Source: Sanderia malayensis (taxonomy: Eukaryota > Cnidaria > Scyphozoa > Semaeostomeae > Pelagiidae). Taken from it: a stretch of 64,000 nt of DNA. The position numbers were made by a program, and so were the translations under genes. Under the pieces are notes generated by a model. It saw nothing but the letters and a program-made list of their open reading frames with translations. It made no database searches and was not told the DNA's origin. Within the stretch, counting starts at the first letter, position 1, and every line of letters starts with the position of its first letter. Positions 22,724 to 33,613 of the stretch are shown piece by piece. The stretch is from contig RQOL01000861.1 in the NCBI GenBank assembly GCA_013076295.1, forward strand, positions 3,596,001 to 3,660,000. Reading direction: 5' to 3'.

Positions 22724-25720
22724 TTATTTCGACGTTTCGTCGTTACGTTCTGTCGTTACGTCATGCTCGTTACTTCGAAACGATTTGAAACGCTTGACCA
22801 CCGAAACAAAGAACCAGATAATAACTGAAAGTAACATACCGACGAGGAGGCAAATGAATAAATCTTTAAACTCATCAACACTCAACCTGAAAAACTTTGC
22901 AGTTGGCCTACACGTGGATTGTGAATCATATTTTCTGTTTATCTCATCGTAGACTCCTGATTCGATCATCTTCATCAATCCATCTTTAATCTGCCGTTTC
23001 CATCCACCTAAGCTCTTTCTAAAAGCAATTGCCACGGGGAAACGAAACTCCGTCACTGGAACGGTATTCATTTTGCAAAAACCACTGATTGCTGCTATGT
23101 GTTTGAGGGAACGTGTATCAGCAATAAAATAATCGATTTTCCTGCAATGAAAACAATGTATTATAACCCAAAATTGAAAATTCTTTCGAATGCTGCGACA
23201 TGACCGCAAACTCCCTCCTGTGGTACAACGTAGCCACCAATTCTCTCCTGTGCTACAACTTTACTTCCAATTCCATTCTATAGCATAATTTCACCTTTAC
23301 AAAAAACTGCATTCACCTATTAGGATATTAAAAACAAAATCATACCCAGTGATGAGACCCTTAAAGCCATCATCGAAACTATCTACAATCAGCAATGCCT
23401 TGTACAGTTTTTGAAAACTTTCATCGCCGCTTATCTTCAGTTGTTCCGAAAGAATTGCTCCCTTTACAGAGGCTACTATTACATTCTTCTGAACAAGCTA
23501 GAAGAGACGAGACATATTTCCATTTAAACACATGGGAATGTCAAATGAGAGCATAAGCTATCCGTACAGGCCGGTTATAAACCCCATTCTCCCTCTCACC
23601 TCGTGGCCCATGAAATAGCCTAAAAGAGTTCAATAGAAAAATAAACAAACCTTTGGGTCCTTGAGTCCAGATACGGGATTATAACCTCTTTCGATAACTA
23701 ATGATGCGATGATATTTCCAGTGTAGCTCATGGTGAATGCAATTGCAAAATAAGAGAAAAATAGGGCCAGTATTTTTGCCCCGGTACTTCTAGGTTTCGC
23801 TGCAATCAACTCCCCACATACAACCAAGCCCCAAAGGTAATTAGTACTGTCATAGATTTTGAACGAGTTAAGGTTATTCAATCTTCGTTTGTCCTTTTGA
23901 AAGTTGCCATATGGACTGGCAATTTCCAGTAGCCAAAGAACCACAGTTGAGATCGCAAACATTCCAGTCAGACACAACCAGACTGTCGTAGTGAATGGTG
24001 ACGTTATATCAATGTTACGAACGTCGAGCCTCTCCACCTGAGCAATAGACATTCCACCAAAGTAAGCGAATGATGATTCGGTATCTTTTATGACGTATGC
24101 GCTGAACAAGAGATCGGCTATACCAGAATTCACCTCACCAAGTGCTCCATTTCTACCCCATGTGCCATTGCGAGCCACGTACAATTCAGCCTGGAAGCCA
24201 AGATGCTCCATGAAGTACTTGATGTAATCGACATCACTGCCATAGGCACACATCTCTGTTGTGACGTTAGACTTTGGATTCTCGTAGAAGTAGCCACGCA
24301 AACCATTCAAATTACAAAACAAGTTGTCCTCGTTCTTCAGGATCTTCATGTATGGCATATACGTGGATCCGGTGACAATTTTAAGCCTTGGCAAATCACG
24401 TGAAAGCTTCAAGATCATGTCAACGTTCAGCGTGCCATTCGTCCATTGTCCTATCTTCTGCCATGATTTTCGAAAAATATTTTTCATGTCGACGAGTAAC
24501 TGAAGAATGTCTACAGCATTTGATCTAAATTAAAGAATATTTTCACATCAAATCTCTCAAACATCTATCTATTCATCTATGTTTCTGTAAATACACTGAA
24601 TGCATTAGGAAAAGCTTGACATCAGTTGAATAAAACTGAGAGATTTTGGCCGCCAAATATCCATAGATTTGAGAAGAAATCTATGGATACTTGGCGGCCA
24701 TTTCAGTGAGAATACATCAGGTATGATGAAGAGTCACACGTTACCTATTGGTCTGCAAGACACACTTCGTACCACCATTAAATACTTCACAAACACCGTC
24801 CTTTGTTTTGACTTTAAATCCCACGATCAATGTCTTTGGTACATTGTACAGCAAAGACAGTTCTTTCGTCAGTGTTGAAGAAAGAAGCCAAAGATTTTCG
24901 GCGAATTTCTTCTTCAAACCGAATTTGTACGCCTCTTCAAGAAACGTAACAGCGATGCGAGCAGGCAAATCCATGAAAAACAAGTGGCTATTTGTGGAAG
25001 CCAACGCTCTGACGTGTCTTCTTATATTCACACCGTTGACATGATATATCGCAGTGATTCGCCACTGTCTGCTCCGACTGTTCCCAAAAAACTTTGATAC
25101 CAGTAGGTCATATCTTTCTTGTGTACATGCGTCATTGAGAAGCAAAACGATGTCTTGTTTGGATGCATTGACACTATGCTGTTGCGAGTAGGAATCAAAC
25201 AATGACAAGGTTGCTTCAAGTGAAAGGCTAAAGTCGCATAGCTAAAATTGAATGAAAAAATAACGTCAGTTTCATGCCCCTAAATATCTCCTGTATCCCA
25301 TATAAAGCATATGCACACAGTTGAATAGAAGCAAACAATATTCTGGGGTTATAACATGTCACCAGTATTAAAGTACATTAAACAATATCATTAAGAATAA
25401 AGAAATATATTTTAAGACGTTACCTTTCTTTTGGTATCATGTTGAAGATCGTTGTGAAAGGCTTTGGATGTAATAGATTCAGCAACCAGTTGGAAGGACT
25501 TTATGGCAACTTGATTTTCAACCTCCAGCCTTTCAATCGAAGCTGTGAGTTGATTTAGGGATGTATTGGATGGGACAGCAGCCGACAGTGTTCTTCCGTC
25601 GCTTTTGTTGTTAAAATTCAGCAACCATGTTGCTGAAGTCAATTGGATAAAAAGGATATTCGCAGTCATCAAAGCTAAGAAGCAATGATTCATAATGCAA
25701 TTTCCAACAACCATCTTCAC
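22724..25720 (-). CDS. Ionotropic glutamate receptor-like channel, tandem copy B
   Basis: Five exons: 25424-25720, 24745-25241, 23651-24524, 23346-23497, 22724-23141; 745 residues. Internal exon lengths (497, 874, 152) and the last exon (418) equal those of copy A. Same layout: leader (FLALMTANILFIQLTSATW), short divergent N-terminus, S1, M1, pore (LWGLVVCGELIAAKPRST), M3 with SYTGNIIASLV, S2, M4. At the ligand-arginine position it has Lys411 (YVIKD), not the Arg of copy A, and the following segment reads SSFAYFGGMSIAQVE. Much closer to copy C than to A. A basic Lys may still pair with a carboxylate, but ligand preference is likely to differ. All phases are intact, so it is probably functional. 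Confidence 0.9.
24647..24700. repeat. Near-perfect hairpin in intron 2 of receptor copy B
   Basis: Two 24-bp arms (GGCCGCCAAATATCCATAG and its complement) with one mismatch surround a 6-base loop. Copy C keeps only the right arm (near 31866-31886), and a related TTGGCGGCCATTTC occurs at 42313. Probably a tiny palindromic MITE. Confidence 0.75.
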
Positions 25721-25861
25721 TTCGATGCAATTTCAAAATGGCTTGTGAAACAAACCTTGTTCCAGTCGTGGCGACTTTAATCAATAGACAACCTGCAAAA
25801 TTCTAATAACAAAATGGATGCAAAAACTATTAGCAATTGCATGCCGCATGGTACCAATGTT

Positions 25862-25870
25862 TAATAACGT
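25862..25870 (+). repeat. Left target duplication of the LINE
   Basis: TAATAACGT recurs after the LINE tail at 28931-28939. The undisturbed site is the matching stretch upstream of copy C (about 33195-33225). Confidence 0.65.
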
Positions 25871-25924
25871 GTAGGTATCTTCAGAAGCACGATAAGCAAG
25901 CTTTGACATGAAGACACTTTTGGT

Positions 25925-28802
25925 AGGATTAACGATTTAGTTTTAGATAATGATAACATAGGCCTTACAGAAAATATTTTAAGATTGCCATCAGAAGAAA
26001 TTGCTGACGAAAGCTCGATTGAAAATATTCAAGATGCCCACACTAAGCTTAAAGAATTGAAAATTAGAAACCACAAGGGGATAATTATAGGATACTTGAA
26101 TATTAGCTCCATAAGAAACAAATTCGAGTCCCTAAAATGTTGTATTTCAAATAACATTGATATTCTAACAATTGCTGAAACTGAGCTTCACGAAAACTTC
26201 ACAACGAACCAGTTCCTATTTGAAGGTCTCAAGCCCCCTTTCAGATACGACAGAAATAGGAATCGCGGTGGACTCCTAGTTTACGTTAGAGAGGGTGTTC
26301 CAGCAAAAGAAATAAAATTATCTAGACTCCCTAAGAACATTGAATGCGGTTTTGTTGAACTTAATGTAAAAAATAAAAAATGGCTTCTTGCAAACGTATA
26401 CCGACCACCCTCACAAAATAGCAAATACTTCTTTGAAGAATTAGAAAAGTCACTAGACACATATAGTACAAACTATGAAAACTTCATTGTAATGGGGGAT
26501 TCCAATACGGAAGGACAAGAAGCTGACATCAGCAATTTCTTAGAGGCATATAGTAATTTGAAAAATTTGATGAAAAAACCAACTTGCTTTAAATCCGACA
26601 GACCAAGATCAATTGACTTAATACTTACCAATAGAAAATCAAGTTTTCAAAACACAGACACAATTGAAACTGGACTATCGGATTTTCATTGCATGATAGT
26701 AACTGTTTTAAAAGGTGGCTTCTCAAACGGGGTCCTAAGCTGATAAATTATAGAGACTACCGAAAATTCAGTATCGATAACTTTAGAAATGATATAAATA
26801 TTGATCTATCCAAACATGCTTCAGCGAATTCAACTAATTACGATACTTTTGACTCGGTAGTGAAAAAAGTGCTAAACAAGCATGCCCCTATTAAGAAAAA
26901 ATAGGCCAGAACAAACGATGGTCCTTTCATGACAAAACCACTAAGGAAAGCCATTATGTTACGGTCAAAACTACGCAATAGGTTCAATAAAAATAGAACA
27001 GCAGAAAATGAAAAAGCTTTTAAGAAACAAAGAAACAGATGCGTTAAGCCCGGCGCACACGGCAGATTTTTGTCTTTGAAAGACGAAGATTTTTGTCTTT
27101 CAAAGTTTTTGTGACATCCGCACACGGCAGACTTTTGTCTTTGAAAGACGAAGATTTTTGTCTTTGGAATCCGCACACGGCAGATTTTTTTCTTCGTCTT
27201 TCAAAGACAAAATCTGCCGTGTGCGGATGTCAGAAAAACTTTGAAAGACAAAAATCTTCGTCTTTCAAAGACAAAAATCTGCCGTGTGCGCCGGGCTTAA
27301 GCTTGTTCGTGAAACAAAACGCAGCTACTACCAAGGTCTTGATCTTAAAGATCTTGGTGATAGCCGAAAATTTTGGAAAACTGTTAAACCTGTCTTCTCT
27401 GGTAGGGTCCAGACCTCTTCTAGTGTGACTCTACTGGAGAATGAGAAGGTTTTAACAGATGATAGGGTTATTGCTGAAATTTTTAACGAATACTTTGTTA
27501 CCATTACGGACTCTATTGATATTGATAAGGCCGATTTAAATTTACTATCAACCGATGGAATTGATAGCCCTGTCGATATTGCCGTGACTAAATATAGCTT
27601 ACATCCCAGCATTCAAAGAATACAAAAAACTCTCATCATGATCAGATGTTTGTATTTCACGCCTGTGTCTTTTGAGGATGTAAACAAGCAACTAAACAGG
27701 CTAGAACCTAAGAAAGCGACTCCTCTAGATAGTATTCCATCAAAAACCTTGAAAGAGAACTTGGATATCTTTCTACCTTATCTGATGAACACCTTCAATG
27801 TATGTCTAGCTGAAAATTAATTTCCCAGCAAATTTAAGGATGGAGATATCTCTGCAATTTTTAAAAAGGATGATGCCCTATGTAAAAAGAACTATAGACC
27901 AATTACGGTTCTACCGTCGGCCTCTAAAATTTTTGAAAGACTATTATATGATAAGTTAATGCTTTTCGCTGAAAACTTTATGTCGCCATTGCTTTGTGCC
28001 TTCAGAAAAGGCTATAATACACAACACGCTCTTCTGAGGTTTTTAGAAAACTGTAAAATGACCCTAGACAAAAAGGGCAATGCTGGTGCTCTGCTAATGG
28101 ATCTCTCCAAAGCATTCGATTGCATAGATCACGAATTATTATTAGCAAAATTGCATGCCTATGGTTTTAGTAGAAGTGCCTTATTAATTATACATAGTTA
28201 TTTATCGAAAAGGAGACAGCGAGTTAAATAAATGGTTCGTTTAGCACTGGGAAAGAAGTTCAAAAAGGAGTCCCGCAAGGATCAGTCTTAGGGCCCCTAT
28301 TATTTAACATGTTTTTAAATGATTTACTTCTTCTGGTGGATAGAGCCGAAATTTGCAATTATGCAGACGATACGACAATTTACGTATGCGATTCTGGGGT
28401 AAAAAATATAATTGACATTCTTGAGCAAAATGCCACTCAGATATCAACTTGGTATCCTGAAAATCTTATGAAACTAAATGCGGACAAATGTCATCTCATA
28501 ATATTTGGTGAGAAAAATGGAATGGTTTGAATCCTACGTTCATGAATGAAATCTTTGAGGAAAAGACATTGCCATATCAATTAAGATGCCGGAGCAATTT
28601 AATTCTACCAAAAGTGAAAACAACAAATTATGGTACAGATACTGTAAAATTTATGGGTCAAAGAATATGGGCAAAATTACCATCGTCGATTAAAACCTCA
28701 GTCTCCCTAAGGGTTTTCAAGAAACATCTAAAATCCACAAAATGCCAGCATTGCAACTGTAGGATTTGCAAAATTTTTATATACCAATTGGGGTTTTTAT
28801 AA
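25925..28802 (+). pseudogene. Broken LINE endonuclease/reverse-transcriptase ORF
   Basis: Endonuclease motifs at 26080-26715: YLNISSIRNKFESLK, AETELHENF, VYRPPS, GDSNTEG, LSDFHCM. A frameshift near 26715 and a stop near 26902 precede the MITE at 27048. Reverse transcriptase resumes at 27297: NRLEPKKATPLDSIPSKTL, a stop at 27818, NYRPITVLPSASKIFERLL, GALLMDLSKAFDCIDHELLL, a one-base shift near 28230, VPQGSVLGPLLFN, then NYADDTTIYV. After GEKNG (28520) about 100-150 expected residues are missing before the terminal YGTDTVKFMGQRIWAKLPSS block. It was not intact at its last mutation, and no restored reading is claimed. Confidence 0.88.
27048..27296. mobile_element. TTAA-flanked palindromic MITE inside the LINE
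   Basis: 249 bp, almost wholly self-complementary: GCCCGGCGCACACGGCAGAT at the left, its complement at the right. TTAA lies on both sides (27044-27047 and 27297-27300), the signature of piggyBac-type insertion. Inside, a module with GTCTTTGAAAGACGAAGA is repeated several times. It splits the LINE ORF and so is younger than the LINE. Confidence 0.88.
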
Positions 28803-28939
28803 ATTGTAATTAATTTCTATTTCTCTTTATATTGTAAATATTTTCTTGTAGATAGTTGGCCTTAATTAGCTTTACTTTTTAGCTATTGTAAACAGCCAAC
28901 TTTAAATTAAAGAATTAATAATAATAATAATAATAACGT

Positions 28940-29939
28940 ATATAATAAAATTGTTACGGCGGGTACCAATTCTTTGAACGAAGAGACCACCTGTTTATCC
29001 AGTGTCTTTTTCGTCACAGTAACAATATTTTCTTTCTCGTGGATACATCTCATAATAATAAAGTTAAACTAGGCTTTAAAGATAAGCCTGAAGAAAAATA
29101 ATTGACTAAAATAAAATCGTTCAAGATGTGCCTTTCAATAATCAGTAACAAGAAATTGAACGTTAAGACAAATTTTTAAATAATAAATGGCAAATGCCTC
29201 AGGCCCAGTGGTAGGTAAAAACCTGCTGAAAACCAACTAAGGATATTTTAAATGATAAATAAAATAAAATCACTCGGATACATGAATGGTGGCTGTTAGA
29301 AAACTTACAGCTTCTACGGTATGTTTTAAAGCAGTATTGTCGATCAAACAAAAGACTTATTGTAACTGTCTTGGTTATTTAGCAGCGAGGCTTAGTTTTT
29401 GTTCATCAATTTAAGCCTGTGATTGCACAAAACGTTTTATCCCATAAATATTCTTCGAGAAAAGAAACAAATTTCACGTTTTCATACATCTTAATGCCCC
29501 TTATAATTATAATATAGCATCCATGGGCAATTTTAAGAAATCATTTTCAATTTTAAATTGCTGCTTTTCTGATCGACTTTCTAAGTTACTCCTTTTTACT
29601 AATTAACAATTGATGACAATTTAATAATTAATGAAATGTTATTAGAATTTATTATTGTACGTGCATCCATTACTATAAACAAATTTTAATTGTTTATTTT
29701 ACTCTGCAACGGTGAATCGAAATCAAAGCAAAGAAATTCTGAAAAGATATCTTGTGGTGCCCTAATTATGAACTAGCTTTGTCGGCAAAAATTGTGCACA
29801 AGAGAAGTTACTTTTAAATGCAATCGATTGAAAAATAAGACCAAAGTAGGTTTGCTCTCATTGAAGTATCACTCTTTGTGAACGTATTGGTGTGCAAAGA
29901 GTATCAGGTTTTCAATTAGTCACTTAGAATACGACATTT
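28940..29939. other. Spacer between LINE and receptor copy C
   Basis: Left part (28950-29360) is a copy of 33205-33630, including GTCGATCAAACAAAAGACTT, which in the original spans the stop and last codons of the synthetase gene. Right part (29353-29939) is the duplicated receptor 3' flank. No intact gene. Confidence 0.7.
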
Positions 29940-32900
29940 TTATTTCGACGTTTCGTCGTTACGTTCCGTCGTTACGTCATGCTCGTTACTTCGAAACGAT
30001 TTGAAACGCTTGACCACCGAAACAAAGAGCCAGATAACAACTGAAACAAACATACCGACGAGGAGGCAAATGAACAAATCTTTAAACTCATCAACACTCA
30101 ACCTGAAAAACTTTGCAGTTGGCCTACACGTGGATTGTGAATCATATTTTCTGTTAATCTCATCGTAGACTCCTGATTCGATCATCTTCATCAATCCATC
30201 TTTAATCTGCCGTTTCCATCCACCTAAGCTCTTTCTAAAAGCAATTGCCACGGGGAAACGAAACTCCGTCACTGCAACGGTATTCATTTTGCAAAAACCA
30301 CTGATTGCTGCTATGTGTTTGAGGGAACGGGTATCAGCAATAAAATAATCGATTTTCCTGCAATGAAAACAATGTATTATAACCCAAAACTGAAAATTCT
30401 TTCCAATGCTGCGACTTGACAACAAACTCCCTCCTGTGGTACAACGTAACCACCAATTCCCTCCTGTGGTACAACGTAACCACTCCCGTGCTACAACTTT
30501 ACTTCCAATTCCATTCTATAGCATAACTTTATCTTTACAAAAAAACTGCATTCACCTATTAGGATATTAAAATTAAAAACATACCCAGTGATGAGACCCT
30601 TAAAGCCATCATCGAAACTATCTACAATCAGCAATGCCTTGTACAGTTTTTGAAAACTTTCATCGCGGCTTATCTTGAGTTGTTCCGAAAGAATTGCTCC
30701 CTTTACAGAGGCTACTATTACATTCTTCTGAACAAGCTAGAAGAGACGAGACATATTTCCATTTTAACACATGGGAATGTCAAATGACAACATAAGCTAT
30801 CCGTATCTCACCTCGTGGCCCATGAAATAGCCTAAAAGAGTTCAATAGAAAAATAAACAAACCTTTGGGTCCTTGAGTCCAGATACGGGATTATAACCTC
30901 TTTCGATAACTAATGATGCGATGATATTTCCAGTGTAGCTCATGGTGAATGCAATTGCAAAACAAGAAAAAAATAGGGCCAGTATTTTTGCCCCGGTGCT
31001 TCGAGGCTTCGCTGCAATCAACTCCCCACACACAACCAATCCCCAAAGGTAATTAATACTGTCATAGATTTTGAACGAGTTTAGGTTATTCAATCTTCGT
31101 TTGTTCTTTTGAAAGTTGCCATACGGACTGGCTATTTCCATTAGCCAAAGAACCACAACTGAAGTCGCAAATATTCCAGTCAGACACAACCAGACTGTCG
31201 TACTGAATGGTGAAGTTATATCAATGTTACGAACGTCGAGCCTCTCCACTTGAGCAATAGACATTCCACCAAAGTAAGCGAATGATGATTCGGTATCTTT
31301 TTTGACGTATGAGCTGAACAAGAGGTCAGCTATACCTGAATTCACCTCACCAAGTGCTCCATTTCTACCCCATGTGCCATTGCGAGCCACGTACAATTCA
31401 GCTTGGAAGCCAAGCTGCTCCATGAAGTACTTGATGTAATCGACATCACTGCCATAGGCACACATCTCTGTCGTGACGTTAGACTTTGGATTCTCGTAGA
31501 AGTAGCCACGCAAACCATTCAGATTACAAAACAAGTTGTCTTCGTTCTTCAGGATGTGTATGTATGGCATGTATGTGGATCCAGTGACAACTTTAAGCCT
31601 TGGCAAAGCACGCGAAAGCTTCAAGATCATGTCAACGTTCAGCGTGCCATTCGTCCATTGTCCTATCTTCTGCCACGATTTTCGAAAAATATTTGTCGTG
31701 TCGACGAGTAATTGAAGAATGTCTACAGCATTTGATCTAAATTAAAGAATATTTTCACATCGAATCTCTCACTCATCTATCTATGTATCTGTGAATACAC
31801 TGAATCCACTCTGAGGAAAAGCTTAGCACCAGTTGAATGAAAAATATGAGAGATTTTTAAGGATATCTATGGGTATTTGGCGGCCATTTCAGTAGGAATA
31901 CAGTACCGTCGAGAAGGGGGGTAGCCAGGGTAAATTCCAGGGGCCCGGGTCTCAAGAAGGGCCCGCGAAAGGTTTTGCCAGCACAAAGCAATTTTAAAAC
32001 AGCCGCTTGTTTGTTTATAGCCCCAGGGCCAGAGCTGGCTCTCGACGGGCCTGTAGGAATACAACAGGTATGATAAAGAGGCACAGGTTACCTATTGGTC
32101 TGCAAGTCACACTGCGTACCATCATTGAATACTTCACAAACACCGTCCTTTGTTTTGACTTCAAATCCCACGATTAATGTCTTTGGTACATTGTAGTGCA
32201 AAGACAGTTCTTTCGTCAGTGTTGAAGAAAGAAGCCAAAGATTTTCGGAGAATTTCTTCTTTAAACCGAATTTGTACGCCTCTTCAAAAAACGTAACAGC
32301 GATGTGAGCAGGCAAATCCATGAAAAACAAGTGGCTATTTGTGGAAGCCAACGCTCTGACGTGTCTTCTTATATTCACACCGTTGACATGATATATCGCA
32401 GTGATTCGCCACTGTCTGCTCTGAGTGTTCCCAAAGAACTTTGATACAAGTAGGTCATATCTTTCTTGTGTATATGCGTCATTGAGAAGTAGAACGATGT
32501 CTTGTTTAGATGCATTAACACTATGCTGTTGCGAGTAGGAATCAAACAATGACAAGGTTGCTTCAAGTAATAGGCTAAAGACGTAGAGCTAAAATTGAAA
32601 GAAAAAATAACGTCAGTTTCATGCTCCTAAATATCTCCTGTATGCCATATAACAGTATATGCACACAGTTAAAGCATACCATATTCTGGGGTTGTAACAT
32701 GTCACCAGTACTAAAGTACATTAAACAATATCATTAAGAATAAAGAAATATATTTTAAGACGTTACCTTTCTTTTGGTATCATGTTGAAGATCGTTGTGA
32801 GAGGCTTTGGATGTAACAGATTCAGCAACTAGTTCAAAGGACTTTATGGCAACTTGATTTTCAGCCTCCAGCCTTTCAATCGAAGCTGTGAGTTGATTTA

Positions 32901-33063
32901 GAGATGTATTGGATGGGACAGCAGCCGACAGTGTTCTTCCATCGCCTTTGTTGTTAAAATTCAGCAACCATGTTGCTGAAATTAACTGGAGAAAAAGGAG
33001 GTTCGCAGTCATCAAAACTAAGAAGCAGTGATTCATAATGCAATTTCCAACCTCCATCTTCAC
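29940..33063 (-). CDS. Ionotropic glutamate receptor-like channel, tandem copy C
   Basis: Five exons: 32767-33063, 32092-32588, 30863-31736, 30585-30736, 29940-30357; 745 residues, exon lengths identical to copy B. Same leader, S1, three membrane segments, re-entrant pore (LWGLVVCGELIAAKPRST) and S2. The ligand-arginine position is Lys (YVKKD). Differences from B are scattered: exon 2 starts LYVFSLLLEATLS instead of LCDFSLSLEATLS, and exon 3 has no methionine near its start, so an ORF search alone under-calls it. It lies next to the synthetase stop codon (about 550 bp) and may be the founding locus of the array. Probably functional: no stops or phase breaks. Confidence 0.9.
31903..32052. mobile_element. 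Small insertion (MITE-like) in intron 2 of receptor copy C
   Basis: 150 bp absent from copy B at the same point, bracketed by direct repeats GTAGGAATACA (31892-31902 and 32053-32063). Ends are weakly inverted (CCGTCGAGA versus TCTCGACGG). Family unknown. Confidence 0.65.
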
Positions 33064-33613
33064 TTCGCTGCAATTTCAAAATGGCTTGTGAAACAAACCT
33101 TGTTGCAGTCGTGGCGACTTTAATCAATAGACAACCTGCAAAATTCTAATAACAAAATGGATGCAAAAACTATTAGCAATTGCATGCCGCATAGTACTAA
33201 TGTTTCATAATGTATACAGTAAAATTGTTACGACGGGTACCAATTCTTTGAACGAAGAAACCACCTGTTTATCCAGTGTCTTGTTCGTCACAGTAACAAC
33301 ATTTTCTTTCTCGTGGATACATCTCATAATAATAAAGTTAAACTAGGCTTCAAAGATAAGCCTGAAGAAAAATAATTGATTAAAATAAAAAAACGGTCAA
33401 GATGTGCCTTTCAATAATCAGTAATGAAAAATTGAGCGGTAAGACAAATCTTCAAATAATAAATAGCAAGTGCCTGAGGCCCAGCGGTAGGTAAAAACCT
33501 GCTGAAAACCAACTAAGGATATTCTAAATAATAAATAAAATAAGATCACTCGGATACATTAAAGGTGTCTGTTAGAAAACTTACAGCTTTATGTTTTAAA
33601 GCAATAGTGTCGA
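33064..33613. other. Spacer between receptor copy C and the synthetase stop codon
   Basis: Head-to-tail gap of 550 bp that must hold the copy C promoter and the synthetase 3' UTR. Most of it is repeated at 28950-29360. No gene. Confidence 0.65.

Larger units (their letters stand above)
25871..28930 (+). mobile_element. 5'-truncated non-LTR retrotransposon (LINE)
   Basis: About 3.1 kb, ending in a (TAA)n tail, between direct repeats of TAATAACGT. Sequence on either side is continuous in receptor copy C, so the insertion followed duplication of the unit. It carries an apurinic endonuclease region then a reverse transcriptase, in one orientation. The LSDFHCMI endonuclease motif, NYADDTTIY catalytic box and tri-nucleotide tail suggest the CR1/L2/Rex part of the tree. 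It is dead: several stops, frameshifts, a MITE insertion and an internal deletion. Confidence 0.85.

Noticed and set aside
27093..27428. 111-codon frame rich in LKDEDFCL
   Set aside because: It is a read-through of the palindromic MITE modules inside the dead LINE.
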